Assembly: GCF_001625305.1 (NCBI RefSeq)
Contig: NW_017804120.1
Coordinates: 1,957,095-2,021,094, forward strand
DNA: 64,000 bases
Direction of reading: 5' to 3'
Source of the DNA: Branchiostoma belcheri
Lineage: Eukaryota > Chordata > Leptocardii > Amphioxiformes > Branchiostomatidae
The translations under genes were made by a program, and so were the position numbers. The first letter of the stretch is position 1. Each line of letters opens with the position of its first letter. Positions 49,101-61,700 of the stretch are shown one piece after another. Under the pieces are notes generated by a model. That model ran no database searches and was not told the origin of the DNA. It saw only the letters and a program-made list of their open reading frames with translations.

Positions 49101-51441
49101 AGAGCTGGATCGAAGACGAAACTAAGGTAAGCGATGTATTACCATACTGGTTAGATCACTTGTCATAGACGTTAGTTACTGTGATGAGTAGAATATAGCT
49201 AGAGATGACCATAGTCAAAAAAAGTACGACACGAAGTACGAATAAAGAGCAAGGGCAAGTCAGATTCACTTTTTCATATGATCCATATTTCTCCCTCCAG
49301 CCGACCGTTCCAAATGTGTTTGGGACACAAAATAACATTCTGAAAGTACCGGATATCCCAGAAATGGACAACAAGACTGAAGAGACAAAACCCACGGACG
49401 AAACCATACTGAAGCAAACGCCATGCGTAGAGGGAGCAGAAGAAACAACCTACACTGTCAGACCGCAGACAGAAGATACGATAGAAGACAAGCCCATAAC
49501 CGAAGCGCTATTTGTGGAACGGAACATGAATGACAGCGATTTGACAAAAGCTCCAACGTCAGAGGAAACATCAGGGGAAGTTGGACCAGTCACTGTTATC
49601 AAGGAAGACGAAACAGCTTCTACAGGAAAGGAAACAACAGAACAGGATCAGGAGACGAAAGAACAGGTCATAGACTTTCTGGAAACCTTAGCTGACAAGA
49701 TTTCTACCGAAATATGTCAATCAGTGGAAGGAGTTATGAAGACTATCCAAGAGGTTAATGAAAAGGCAGAAGACAGAGTTTACTCTTCTTCTCCATCCGA
49801 AGACAGTAAGACAGCAGAGGAAGTTGTCTTAGACACCAGTAAGAAGACAGAAGTCACCACCGAAACAACAACAGAAGGTGATACTGCTAAGAAGACTGCC
49901 ACAGACATTGTTGGCGTGGTAAAAAGAAACCAACAAGCAGAGAAAATGGTAGAAGAGACCAGTACTGACTTTGCGGAAGACACTGCTGCCGAGGATGCCA
50001 TCGATACATTATCTTCGGAAGAAATACTTAAGAATAATCTCCAAGCCATTGCTGAGAAGTCCGAAGACAGCCTCTACTGTCTTAATCAGCCAGAAGAACC
50101 GACTGGAGCAGTTGCTAAGGAGGTTGAGGCATTTGAGGAAGTTCTCCCAGATGAAAATCCAGAAGGAATACCCACCAACGCAGCGCCGTCTGATGAAATA
50201 GACGTGGTTGCTGACCTCTATGAAGGAGAGAAGCCAGAAAAGAAAACCTCCACAGAAGTTACAGCTGATGAGACCTCCACGAATACACCCAACAAGACAC
50301 AAGATGCATCTTACATCGACTTATTAGTCCCAAACGAGACAGTCCAGATAACAAACAAGCTGCAGAAGACAAAGGATACTGATGCTACTGAAGCATCACC
50401 AGCAGAGAAGACACCAAACTCCTCGTCGGACGATAAAGGTACAACTGTAGAACAACTAGGCGAAATGATAGAGAATATAACACCAGATGACTTTACGTAC
50501 AATGCAGAACCACCCTCTGAGTCTGAAGAGCCAGCTGTAGACGAGATGTTGGATACGACTGAGATTCGATCACCACTACCAGAAATACGAGAGGAAGAGT
50601 CAGAAGATGAAGCTGACATTGGAAAATCAAGTGGTCGAAGAAGAGTGAAGATAACATTGCATGACTGCAGTCACATCAAGCTGCTGTGGCAGGGAGAGGC
50701 CGGCGGTGATGTCTTTCTGCAGGGGTCATGGGATGGATGGACACAGTCTCACAAACTGACGAAGGGGTAAGATAATCCCATTATCGAACTTGGCCTTCCT
50801 TTTCATGACCAATACTCATCCGCTAAATATCATGCACGACCATTCACAGCTTCTCGAGTTATGATGCACACAAGCAAACACACATACACGGTCCTGCATG
50901 TTCGGATGTCACCACTAGTTTAGGTTGCATTAAATATTGCTGACCTGTATACCGTGCTGATACCATGGACAGCTCTACAATTATAATGATATACAAACAT
51001 GCGCATATCACAACACAGGCACGACCGCACGCACACGCATGCATGCATACACACAACGTTAAGTTGCAACACTAAACATCTCTCAGGAATTAATGTCTCT
51101 GTTTTCTGCTGTTATTCATTTTGCAGAGACTACAGTGTGACCCTGAAGCTGCCCGTCGGTCTACACGAGTATAAGTTCCGAATAGGAAACAGCTGGTTTC
51201 ACGATAAAGCGAAGGTAAAAAAATTATTCTAAATCCTGTCTTCATTCAATGAGTTTGGTTTTACGCCACTTGTTCCCGTTTTGAAATGGTAAAAAAACTA
51301 CACAAAAGAGTCCATTTGCGAAAGACTTTCGAGGTTGTGCTACTATAGAACTGAAGCTTACATAAATATATTTTCTTTATCATCCAGACGACTGTTCTCA
51401 ACTGTTGGAACACACCAAACAACGTCATCAACGTAACCTGA
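43108..51441 (+). CDS. Gene C: four-module CBM48 scaffold
   Basis: Exons 43108-43167, 43869-43987, 44534-44633, 44980-47033, 47211-47307, 47440-48779, 49030-49126, 49301-50766, 51127-51214 and 51388-51441 give 1824 aa with all phases closing. The exon at 43086 opens after an acceptor, and the first ATG (43108) gives MAETTQKPCRLPTTLSSAVK. Architecture: module C1, 58-aa-repeat linker, C2, linker, C3, linker, C4 at the very C-terminus. Each linker exon encodes the last strand of one module, a disordered acidic stretch, and the first half of the next module. Linkers contain candidate LC3-interacting motifs (WSVV at 48304, YELV at 46594) and two predicted amphipathic helices (47855-47960, 49665-49760). 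No signal peptide or membrane segment. The likely role is a multivalent polysaccharide binder, by inference. Confidence 0.9.
43262..43500 (+). mobile_element. Interspersed element 'ACCGAAGGAAAACAT', copy in gene C intron 1
   Basis: Slightly shortened copy, from ATTATGTTAACCGAAGGAAA to TTTGCTTTGCAAATGGTACC. Confidence 0.7.
43869..45030 (+). other. CBM48 module C1
   Basis: VVLRGSWDDWSRDWDLKRK, GYYEYKYRGGRRWFCDKSK, PMVPNVFGTLNNYMEV. Contact residues are intact. Confidence 0.9.
44125..44371. mobile_element. TIR element ATTATGAAG..GTTTAAACTGTAATTTCC
   Basis: Inverted ends of about 45 bp (TTTAAACTGTAATTTCCAAC then ACAAGAAATTGGACTCA) in a gene C intron. The subterminal GACTCACCCAAATTTTCGAC also occurs, diverged, at 21400. 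Confidence 0.85.
45709..46560 (+). repeat. 58-aa (174-bp) coding tandem repeat in gene C
   Basis: Five units. ACAATTGGAGACATC recurs at 45727, 45901, 46075, 46249 and 46423, exactly 174 nt apart. The protein unit contains KTIGDIVQPFEDN, SERAE, TDIDDREE and VTSSDLVPTEGNEEP. Units are very similar, which suggests recent or ongoing homogenisation. Confidence 0.95.
46940..47500 (+). other. CBM48 module C2
   Basis: VVVKGSWDGWSEAYMLDRR, GLHEYKFRLGNKWFHNDIK, PVVPNVFGTLNNYLEV. Contact residues are intact. Confidence 0.9.
48680..49360 (+). other. CBM48 module C3
   Basis: VVLQGSWDGWRRAYKLNKR, GQHEYKFRVGKSWIEDETK, PTVPNVFGTQNNILKV. Contact residues are intact. Confidence 0.9.
50640..51441 (+). other. 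CBM48 module C4 (diverged last strand)
   Basis: VFLQGSWDGWTQSHKLTKG, GLHEYKFRIGNSWFHDKAK, but the last strand reads TTVLNCWNTPNNVINV, so the usual FGT is WNT. It ends the protein. Confidence 0.88.
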
Positions 51442-54400
51442 TATTAAACTCCTGACAGCACGTCAGCAGTCTGAAGCGATATCTACATTGTACTACGAAT
51501 ATCGGACTGACGAAAAAATATACTGCCCTAGCACATATGTCAAATTGATAAAAACAACTAGGTGCCTTTAAAGTACAATGTATTCATATATAGAGTGTTA
51601 TATGTAGCTTCGCCGAAGACGAACATATTGTTTTTGCTTTGTTGATTCTTCATTTTCTGTTCGAAACAAATAAAGTCAATGACCTGGATCAGACGTCTGT
51701 CGCCATGGTAACTGGTGCTGTAGCAAGCACCCTGTAATGTTGGGTTGCATTATGCAGACGTCTAGACTTGATTATTTAGCACATTTATTTAGTTAGTATT
51801 GGAAAAAGTGGGTAAAACACGTGTTAAGAGAAAAAGTGGTGCTAATGCGTAGTTTGTACTTTTCATTATGCAGCAGGGCTGAGTTGGAGAGGCTGGTCAC
51901 CATATATGAATGAGTTTGAGTAAGGAGAAACAAAGCAATAATTTCTTTGGCTAGACCATCTGAAGTAAATATTATACATTTGCTTTGCAACAAAAGGAAA
52001 TTGTCTTCTAGTTTGCAGATCGTTTTTGTCTGGGTGTTGTGCCCCTATACTAGGCCTGGTACGATAACGTTAACATATAGCTCATAGCAGATCCTAATGA
52101 CTAAGAAAACATTGACGATAGTCTGGTAGGAATCTTATAACCTGTGCTTTTCATCGTATTAAAAGCAGTTTAGTATACATCCTAGTTTGATGTACTTCGA
52201 TGGCGTAAGTCAATATACTGTACCCATTGAGAAAGAAAAATAAATAAAACATGATAGTAAAAGAACATAGTCAGCCTTATTTTTTCTTCTGTAGATTGTG
52301 TAGGTGTTTAAACAAATTGACTTGGCAGTAGATTCGAAGGCAGGTAATGAAACTAGAATATGCATTATGTAAAGAAACATAAGCTAGTGCACTGTGAACT
52401 ACTAGTATGTAACACCTTGTGAACTATGCACCAAGTAGCATCTAGCGTCAGTGCACAGTAAACCAGTCAGAATTGCCCTGATAAAGATGACAGACGGTCA
52501 TCGAAACGTCGACTCGTAAAAGTAAATGGTTAGAATCAAAGAACTTTATTATATTTATGATATAATAAATTATAAACCTTAATCAAACAATGTGTACACG
52601 ACATATCGACAGACCTTAGAATTGTTTGGTTTATATCGTAGGCTGGTTCTTCTACTTGTTCTAGCTATTTATGGGTGGTACCCAAAAATAAAGGGACTTC
52701 TCTCATAGCTTGTCTGGGGCTATTTCAAATGCTTCAAGTATCAAATAATGACGAAAATGTGCTCCAAAATGGCAGTAAATATAAAAATCAGACAGATTTG
52801 CCATTCAGAAAATGTATTGTTTTATCGCCTTGAAATTGTAATGCATGCCTTTAACAAGATAAAAGAGAACACTTATACAACGCTTAGTTAGTAATACCCC
52901 TCCCTTGCATGACCTGGTCTTGCGTCATCAGCCTGTGGGTACGTTACATGAGGTAAGTTGACTTCCGGTTCAGTCTGCCTAGCTGGCCTGCTGAAGGCCT
53001 GGGGCTATCCTGCGCCGCGGACACTACAATCTACACAGGTACGTTCAACATTACTATCTCCCTCCAATAATTATTTCAAAATTAAGGAGACGTAACGTTT
53101 TGCATTGCAGGATTTTGTGACATCTTTCGCCATCTTTTAAAATGCCAAAACTATTGTGCAATGTTGGTCACGCTATTATTAATTGGGTATATCTAATATT
53201 AAGACAGTAAAATCTTCAATATTACTTAATTACTGAATTATTTCAAAATTACGAAGATATAACGCTATGCATTGCATGATTGTTTGATATCGCCATGTTT
53301 TAAAATGTTAAAAATATTGATCGTTCTTCTATGTTTATGCGAAAAATGTTGGTCAAGGTATATTATTATTAATCGGGGATTGTTTCTACCATTGGCATTT
53401 TTCTTGCATTCAATTTATTGCTAATTGATGAATAAAAGAATAAATTTGAAGTGTCCTTTTGTTCTGCTGTGGCATAGCTGTGTGTAGGCTGTGCTCCAGG
53501 GTTACTGGGTAGATTATGTTACAGCGTGCGGCAGTATTCATGACGGCAGTGGCATCTGCCATTTACAGCTGCCAAACCATAACCGTTGATCTGTCCAACA
53601 ATTCGTGAAATGACATAAACAGATGTTTCAATAGTTCGTGCTTATAAACCTGTATTTCTTCTGTGGTCTCTAAGTGTTACTGACGAAATGTAGTGGATGC
53701 TATTCAGTTCATCAAATCAAATCCAGTTGCTTGAATAACTGTTTTTGGCGTATCTTAGTACCTGGATGTCTAACCTTCACTGACATATAAAGATGGTCTA
53801 CAGACGTGTTTTGAGTAAACTGTCAAGTGGTAGTTGTTTCAATCACCATTGTGGCATGATGAAATTTATCGTATAGGAAGACTGGATTTTTCAAAAGCTT
53901 TTGATGAACAGAATTCGGTATTCATGATCAAGGTCATGTGCTGAGAGGATCTCATGGTCACGCCCTGGATTCCATCACAGCTGACTGTAAGACGAGCACG
54001 GGAGAGAAATATAATCGTCTTATCCTCAATGTGAAACATTTTGCCATTATATTTTCTGTTGGAAACTCGTCAATAAAGGTCCATGGAAGGTCGTTTGGTA
54101 CACAGAATATGCAATCATTTACTGTTTTGATGTTTTGGGAGGGTCTGATACTGTTCTATATCCATATCACAAAAATGAAACATTACAATGCAGTTTAAAA
54201 TATGATATGTAAGCTCATAATGTAATATATGGTATTTGAGGTCATTGCATCGTATGGTATATGGGGTCATTATTTTGCAGATCTAGATTAGACAGGGGTA
54301 CCAGTGTCACTTGTAAATATCATGCTTCTTTGTAATACTTTACTCAGCTTTAGAAACTGGAGTGTTTTGGGGTAATTTCTTGACAAAGAAATGACCGTCT

Positions 54401-55733
54401 ATGGACGAAACAAAATTCAAATCCGTCAAATTAGTTGAGAGGGTGGTGACACATTTCGTACAAGATGTAGACACAGTTTCAGTCCTAGAGCTACATACTG
54501 ACCGTGGGAGAACTATTCCAACAGTGCCATTCATGAAGGTCAGTCCGGCCTAACTGTTTCCTTTTGTGAGCTGCCCTTTTGGCCCTGTCTGTCACTGCTG
54601 AGTGGTTCGTCCCACAAGGGCGCCAAGGACGGCCTCATGTGGAAAAATGTAGCCTGGTTACCAGTCTTTCCCAGGGCTACACACTGGCATCCCTTATCAC
54701 TGTAAACTTTATTTCCCCGCCTGGATAAATGAGCTCGCTCGATGATTCTTTTCAAGCCTAGATTCAATGAAAGTTTATTGCAAATTCATGCCCGTGAGCC
54801 AATTGCAAGAACATGATAGCAACAATATATAATAATAAACAGTAAAAATAATAAGTAAATGCTAGATATACATTTGTAGTTATTGTTGGTTTTGATTTCT
54901 TTTCCGTGTGCAGTGGAGTATGAAATGGCCGACATTTTGTGATATATATGAATTGGGAGGTGTTAATAGAATAAAAATGCAGTTTTTTGTAGGCTGGAAA
55001 GGTAAATAAAGTCAGCCAAGGGAACATTTTGGTGACTATTTCAAATAACTTATCTCTTTCGGTTAACAGCCCATAGGACTAAATGCTAAATCACCTTCAA
55101 AAAAATTTTTAAATTTACAGCTGCCAAACCTAAGGCTTTGGGGACATGTTGGCATTATTGCCGACGACTTGTGGGCCCTGGTAACAGTCTGAATTCCAGG
55201 CTAGGGGAAATATTGAAACCTGATCTTGGAACAGACAGTACATGGTGCTACGTGTGAAATTTCGCGTCTGCATATTAACACAGATGGTCTTTTCATCGTA
55301 GTGCGTTGTCGCGTTTGTGTCTGGCATTTTAGGGCTTTGTGCTAGTATACTTTTTCTTTGCATTAGGCCAAATGTGACATTGTATTATACATGTGGCCAC
55401 CACCGAAAACTCTTTAAACTAAAAATATATTTTTTTAAGTGTAGGGATTTTGACTTGGTATTCACATATCGATGTTTTCCACTTCGGAAATCAAACGTAT
55501 ACGTACAGATCCCTTCCTTTTGCAACTTCAATACATTCTTTTTTTGACTGTTTGGTATCTAGTCTCTGTCAATGAAGGTTGGATATGGAATAAGATAAAA
55601 TACCAAAGTAACAAGCACTCATGACAAGCATCTGGATAGATTTTTAAGCAATCAAAAAGTAGTATCCAGTATCTCTCGTCAGTGAGGAAAGGAAGGTCAC
55701 ACTTTCATAAATCATACTTTTCTGCCTTTTTAG
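51442..55733. other. Gene C-gene D intergenic region and 5' intron
   Basis: Contains the long ACCGAAGG element (51603), hammerhead-like motifs at 52478 and 53680, and a possible untranslated first exon of gene D ending at 53038 (CTACACAG/GTACGT) followed by a 2.7-kb intron. ORFs here are short and unsupported. Confidence 0.5.
51603..52013 (+). mobile_element. Interspersed element 'ACCGAAGGAAAACAT', long diverged copy
   Basis: Starts just 3' of gene C. Shares GTTTTTGCTTTGTTG, CGCCATGGTAACTGGTGCTG and TTTGCTTTGCAA, with additional internal sequence (51760-51900). Confidence 0.6.
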
Positions 55734-58700
55734 TGGCGGAAAATCCACGAGAAAAATCGACGACGGACACAGGAGAACCATCACGCCCTCTACCGACTAA
55801 AGGTGCGGGTGCAGTCTACAAGCTCACCCATACAGACACCACACATAAGGTAGGACTTTAAACAAGAGTAACTTTTATAACCCAGTATTTCAAGCATATT
55901 TCAAAACATAATAGACATATAGAGCTTTATTCCACGACGATTGTACATGATACAATGTATGACAACAAGAGGTATAGCTACAAACATATAAGTGCTTTAA
56001 AAGCATCTTTTCTTCTTTTCTCTTTAGACCAAAATGGCAGACTGCGTTCCGGTGAAATTTGCCCTGAGAGGTAAAACAAGCGGAGACGTGGTTGTTCTGG
56101 GATCCTGGGATGGCTGGAGACAGCCTATCAAACTGGAGAAGAGGTAACAACATTTTGTCTGTTTACTAAAACAAGATCTGACCACGCGTCATACGATTAT
56201 TATTATTAGTTAAAGGGACATCATCTAAAGTTATGAGGCGATTTTGTCATTCATGCGGCTGGAAAGAGTAGAAATCGGCCAAATAGAGAGATAAGCATGC
56301 CAAGTCTAATTGCAGTGCGGCGAACTGTTCTCTCAACGGACAGACTCCCTTGCCATGCTTATCTCCCTATTTGGCCGATTTCTACTCTTTCCAGCCGCAT
56401 CCCCAAGCCTGGTAGAGGCTAATTTATTATCCCGATGAAGGCGAAAGTGGTCGTTGAAACTTTGATCCTTACGTACCCTTGTGTTAAAATGAAGTTTTTA
56501 AAACGCATCGTACTGTTGTGATATCTTACAGCACAGAAACGCTTGAGGACAGTACGTGGATCAACTTGCCCAGCGGCTACTATGAGTACAAATTCAAGAT
56601 CAACGATTCCTGGATCCACGACAAGACTAAGGTAAACACATACATGTCATATAGATAATCGAATGTGCTTATACACCGTTTGCCCTGTTTCTTCTTCCCC
56701 ATCTTCTTCTACAAACAAATAAGGCCAATGATCTTGACCAGACGTCTGTCACCATGGTAACTGGTGCTGTAGCAGACATCCTGTTGTGTTGGGTTACATT
56801 ATGTAGCAAGACAGATTTGGAGGGGCCGGTCTTCACATATTATATATGACTGTGTTTGAGTATGAATAAAAAGAGCAGTAATTTGTTATGCTAGGCTATG
56901 TGAAGGTAAACATTTTGCATTTGCTTTCCAAATGTCGCCTTTTTTGGTGCATATTTATATTATCTTATGCCATTATCCATCGCATCTTTGATGTTTCCTC
57001 TTTATTTCAGCCAACGGTGCTGAACAAGTTCAAGACGTTAAACAACTTTGTCAACGTTGTGAAGAGACCTGACATCGTCATCAGTGATACAGGTGACCAG
57101 GCTAAAAAGACTGTTATTGACAAGCCTGCCAACATTACAGACAGTCAAGAAAAACAAGAATCTTCACAGGATGCAAATGAGCCTTTGATTCCAAACGTAG
57201 ACATAGCTGGCTCAACTGATCAACAAGAAGGCAACGCAGATCATGTTCACAAAGTAGACACCGATGAAGGCATAGATGGTAAAGTTGAACCACAGATAGA
57301 AGATGTGGTCGACGTGCCACAAGAAAGCCTTGTACATGTAGAACCTGTCTCTTATGTAGACATAAAACCTTCTGAGTCATGTCAGCAAAATATCGAAGAA
57401 AAAGAAGTAAATCTTCAGGAAGAACCACCTGAGAATCTGGACAAATCTAAACAGAAGGACGAAGAAGGGAAAAATGTCGTCCAAGATACGACCGAGCCTG
57501 AAGGTGACAGTCAGCATCGAACGTCAATTTCAACAAGAAGTAGCTGATTATCTTAAAAAAGACGAAAACCTAGCATTAGAGAAATCTATTCCTGAAGGAA
57601 CAACCCTTCAGGAAGGCGATGTCAGCAAGGTTGTTCAAGACAACACCGAGAATGTAGAAGTCTTGAAGGAAACAACACCAGACGAAGATACAGTTGGAAT
57701 ACCTGTACCGATAGACAGTCTAAACGAAGCTTCAGTCAAAGTACTACCCGTGGAAGAAGCTTTTGGTTCGACTGGAGTAGACATTGTTGAAAGGGATACA
57801 TCTACTGAGGAAGAAAAGGGCAGTACAGTCATTCATGATAACCAAAATAGAGCAGAAATCGCATCAGACGAGACACATATTCAGGAAGACACTATTGTGG
57901 ATGAGGTCAAACAAGAAAAGGAAGAAGAAAACGCTGCCATCCAAGAAGCAACGACAACTGGAGGTGACAACGTTATAACCGAACGACAACTCCAGCAAGA
58001 CGTAGCCAAATATCTCGCAAAAGACGATACAACTCACACAGAAACAGTCACTGATAACCATGAAGGCGATATCAACAGGGATGCTCCAGACAGTATTGTT
58101 AAGGTAGCAGACGATACTGGTGATAAGAAGATAGTGCCTCAAAAAGATCATCGCGACGATGTTCTAAAACCAGACATCGACGAAACATCACCCCAAAAAC
58201 ACGCCACAGAATGTCTTGGAAAAGACGCAAACGAACCTGTTGTTGAAGACAAACACTCCCAAGATGAGAAAACCGTCAGTGATGTTCAGAAGGAAGCAGA
58301 GATTCTTGTTTCCCATAAAACAGAGAAAGACGGCAAGATCATACAAGAAATTCCCGAGATAAAGGCAGATAAGGTCTCAGATGAAGTACCACCTCAGCAA
58401 AAAGAAGATGGTGTTGAAGAAGACCCAAAGAAGGAAGCACCAGAAAAAGACGAAACAACCCCTCAGCCAGGGGAGCAGAACGCTGCAATAGCGTTTGACG
58501 AAACTGCACCACCAAAAGAGGCAGCTAACAACGTGGTAACCATGGTGGATAGTGTAGTCGAGGAAATTACTAAAACAGCCATTCAAGAAGCTGGCAAAGA
58601 TGTCGGAAAAACAAGTCCTCAACAAAGGACAGCGGAAAGCGCTGCTGTGGATGACATGGAGAAGACAACCAAAAACAAACTCACTGAAGCATCAGCTAAG

Positions 58701-61700
58701 CCAGACGTAGGTAAGAAGGCTCTTCTGGAGGAATTTAACAAAACGGACGTGGACAAAGTCATAGCAGGAGACACAGCTAAACAGCCTTCACAAGAGCCAG
58801 TGGATAGTATCGCTCAAGACAATCTAATGGTCGAAATCCAAACCACATCTCAAGAAGCGAAGGCCGACGTATCACCAAATGAAGCAGAATCCGAGAAAGA
58901 AAAGGCTGGTGAGGATGTCGTAGATAAGTCAAAGAAGTCAGTCACAGAGGTTGCTCTTTTTGAAGTAGAGACCATACCTGAGAAAAGAAAAGAAGAGGAG
59001 GCAATAATTGATGCTGGGAGGGCAACCACAATCAAGTTGGACGCAACGACCAGTGTCCCTGGTACGACAGAACCAGAAGAAACAAGTAATGCACCAGACA
59101 AAACTACAACTGAAACAGAACGACGGAAAGAGGATATTGTTGTCCCAGACAACATACATAACGAAGAAGCTCTTCCAGAAGATGCAGTAAGCAACATTGG
59201 AAAAGGAACGGAGACGCCTCCAGACGAAGCGACATATGACAAGAAAACGACGAAGGACGACGCAAACAACGAGATACCTCCAGGGGATAGTAAACATGAG
59301 CCACTGCTGCCAAAAGTGACAAAAAAGGAACAAGATCTGAAAGATACCAAAGAAAGAGAATCTAAGAAAGAAGACACTGAGGTATTGGTGACTGGGCATG
59401 CTGATGGCAAGGTGAAACTGTCAACAGAAAAACAGAAGAAACCAGCGACTCAAGCTACACTAGCATTAACAGTAGACACGAAAAATGAGAAGGAACAGAA
59501 GCCTACACCTAAGGCGGAGGAGAGCCCTACACCTAACGTAGAGGAGGAGAAGGAGGAGAAACCTACACCTGAGGTAGAGGAGAAGCCTACACTAAAGGAG
59601 GAGGAGAAGCCTTCACCTATAATAGAAGAGAAGCCTACACCTAAGGAGGAGGAGAGGCCTACGCCTAAAGTCGCGGAGAAGCCTACACCTAAAGTGGAGG
59701 AGAAACCTACACCTAAGGAGGTGGAGAAGCCTGCATCTAAGGAGGAGGAAGAAAAGAGTGCACGTAAGGAGGAGGAGAAGCCTACACCTATGGAGGAGGA
59801 GACTCTTACACCTAAGAAGGAGACGCCTACACCTAAGGTGGAAGAGAAGCCTACGCCTGAGGTGGAAGAGAAGCCTACACCTAAGGAGGAGGAGAAGTCT
59901 ACACCTAAAGTGGAGGAGAAGCCTACATCAAAGGAGGAGGAGAAGCCTACACCTAAAGTGGAGGAGAAGCCTACACCTGATGAGAAGAAGCCTACGCCTA
60001 AAGTGGAGGAGAAGCCTGCATCTACACAGCAGGAGAAGCCTACACCTAAAGCGGAGGAGAAGCCTACACCTAAGGAGGTGGAGAAGCCTGCATCTAAGGA
60101 GGAGGAAGAAAAGAGTGCACCTAAGGAGGAGGAGAAGCCTACGCCTAAGGTGGAGGAGAAGCCTACACCTAAAGTGGAGGAGAAGTCTGCACCTAAGGAG
60201 GAGGAGAAGCCTGCACCTAAGGTGGAGGAGAAGCCTACACCAAAGGCGGAGAAGCTTACACCTAAAGTGGAGGAGAAGCCTACACCTAAGGAGGAGGAGA
60301 TGCCTACACCTACGGAGGAGGAGAAGCCTACACCAAAGGCGGAGGAGAAGCCTGCACCTAAGGTGGAGGAGAAGCCTACACCTAAGGAGGAGAAACCTAC
60401 ACCTAAGGAGGAGAAGCCTACACCTAAGGAAGAGAAAAAGCCTACACCTAGGGAGGAGAAGCCTGCACCTAAGGAAGAGGAGATGCCTACACCTAAGGAG
60501 GAGAAGCCTACACCTAAGGAAGAGGAGAAGCCTACACCTAAGGAGGAGACGCATACACCCAAGGAGAAGCCTACACCTAAGGAGGAGAAGCCTACACCTA
60601 AGGAAGATGAAAAGCCTACACCTAAGGAGGAGAAGCCTACACCTAAGGAGGAGGAGAGGCCTACACCTAAGGAGGAGAAGCCTGCGCCTAAGGAGAAGAT
60701 TGCCACTGAAATAGTGCAGAAGCCTACACCTAGGGTGGAAGAGGAGAAGCCTACACCTAACGAGGAGAAACCTGCACCTAAAGTAGTGAAGGCTACACCT
60801 ATCACTAAAACAGTGCAGAAAGCTACACCTAAGGTGAAGGAGAAACCTACACCTAAGGTGAAGGAGAAACCTACACCTAAGGTGGAGGAGACGCCTACAA
60901 CTGAAAAAGTGGAAAAGCCTAATTCTGAAAAACTGTCGACAGAGAAACCAAAGACTCCAGCTACACCAGAATCTACAGATGATACGAAGACGAGAGAAGG
61001 CCCAATGTCGCGACTTGCCTTCTGGAAGAAAAGGAAAGAGGAGAAGCCTACACCCAAGAAGGAGGAGGAGCCCACAACTGAGAAGAAGTCTGAACCTAAG
61101 ATAGAACAGTCTACAACTGAAGAGCCTACGACTGAGAAGAGTGAAGCGAAAAGAAGGTATCATGAGCTGGACTCAAATACTCCTTTTTGTTTCCTGTTGT
61201 TATCCGTTATTTTTGTCACTCTATGGTGGTTTTTACTGATCTATTCGCTAGTTTACTAGTCAATGATGATTGATCTATTAGCTATTAAAGTTACTTAGAA
61301 GTACAGGTTATGCAGAGGCTAAGAAAGACAATCAGCATGGCAAAATTTGACTTGAATGATTGCTTATAGGAAAGCCGAAGAAACTCTTAGAAACTAATTA
61401 GCAATTCTAAACATAATTATAGTTTAAAATCAGTCTTAAGGCATGTCTTTAGGCATTGATTTTCAATAGAGTTATTTACCATGATGATGCTCCATGTACA
61501 TACGATAATAGTGGGATAAATTAGTTAATTAACACGTAAATTAAAATCATTTCAAACATTTGTCATTTCCTTTCAAAACGTGCAACAAAATCCAGCTCCC
61601 TAAGATGGAAAGAGCCTTCTACTGAAAGGACTTTAGAAATCTGTATTCAAGTTTGATCTTGCTTCGTTGAAAATAAAAGATAAGCATTCTTGACATGTCT

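Larger units (their letters stand above)
56028..57065 (+). other. CBM48 module D1
   Basis: VVVLGSWDGWRQPIKLEKR, GYYEYKFKINDSWIHDKTK, PTVLNKFKTLNNFVNVV. W, K, W, T and N are kept, but the FGT turn is FKT. Confidence 0.88.

Noticed and set aside
43108-51441. STBD1 orthologue
   Set aside because: STBD1 uses a CBM20 module and an N-terminal membrane segment; these modules look like CBM48 and gene C has no membrane segment. Any likeness would be convergent.
53938-54198. 86-aa ORF in the gene D 5' intron
   Set aside because: No recognisable motif and no splice partners; probably random.
57411-57515. A small intron that would reconcile the two frames of gene D
   Set aside because: Possible GT/AG pairs here would make introns of only tens of bases without a polypyrimidine tract; internal homology points to a 2-nt indel instead.
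59450-61163. Antisense ORFs of 541 and 411 aa (GVGFSS and LLLRCRL repeats)
   Set aside because: Mirror images of the KPTP coding repeat; the repeat unit lacks stops in most frames. The sense frame has biased composition and joins a valid exon chain.
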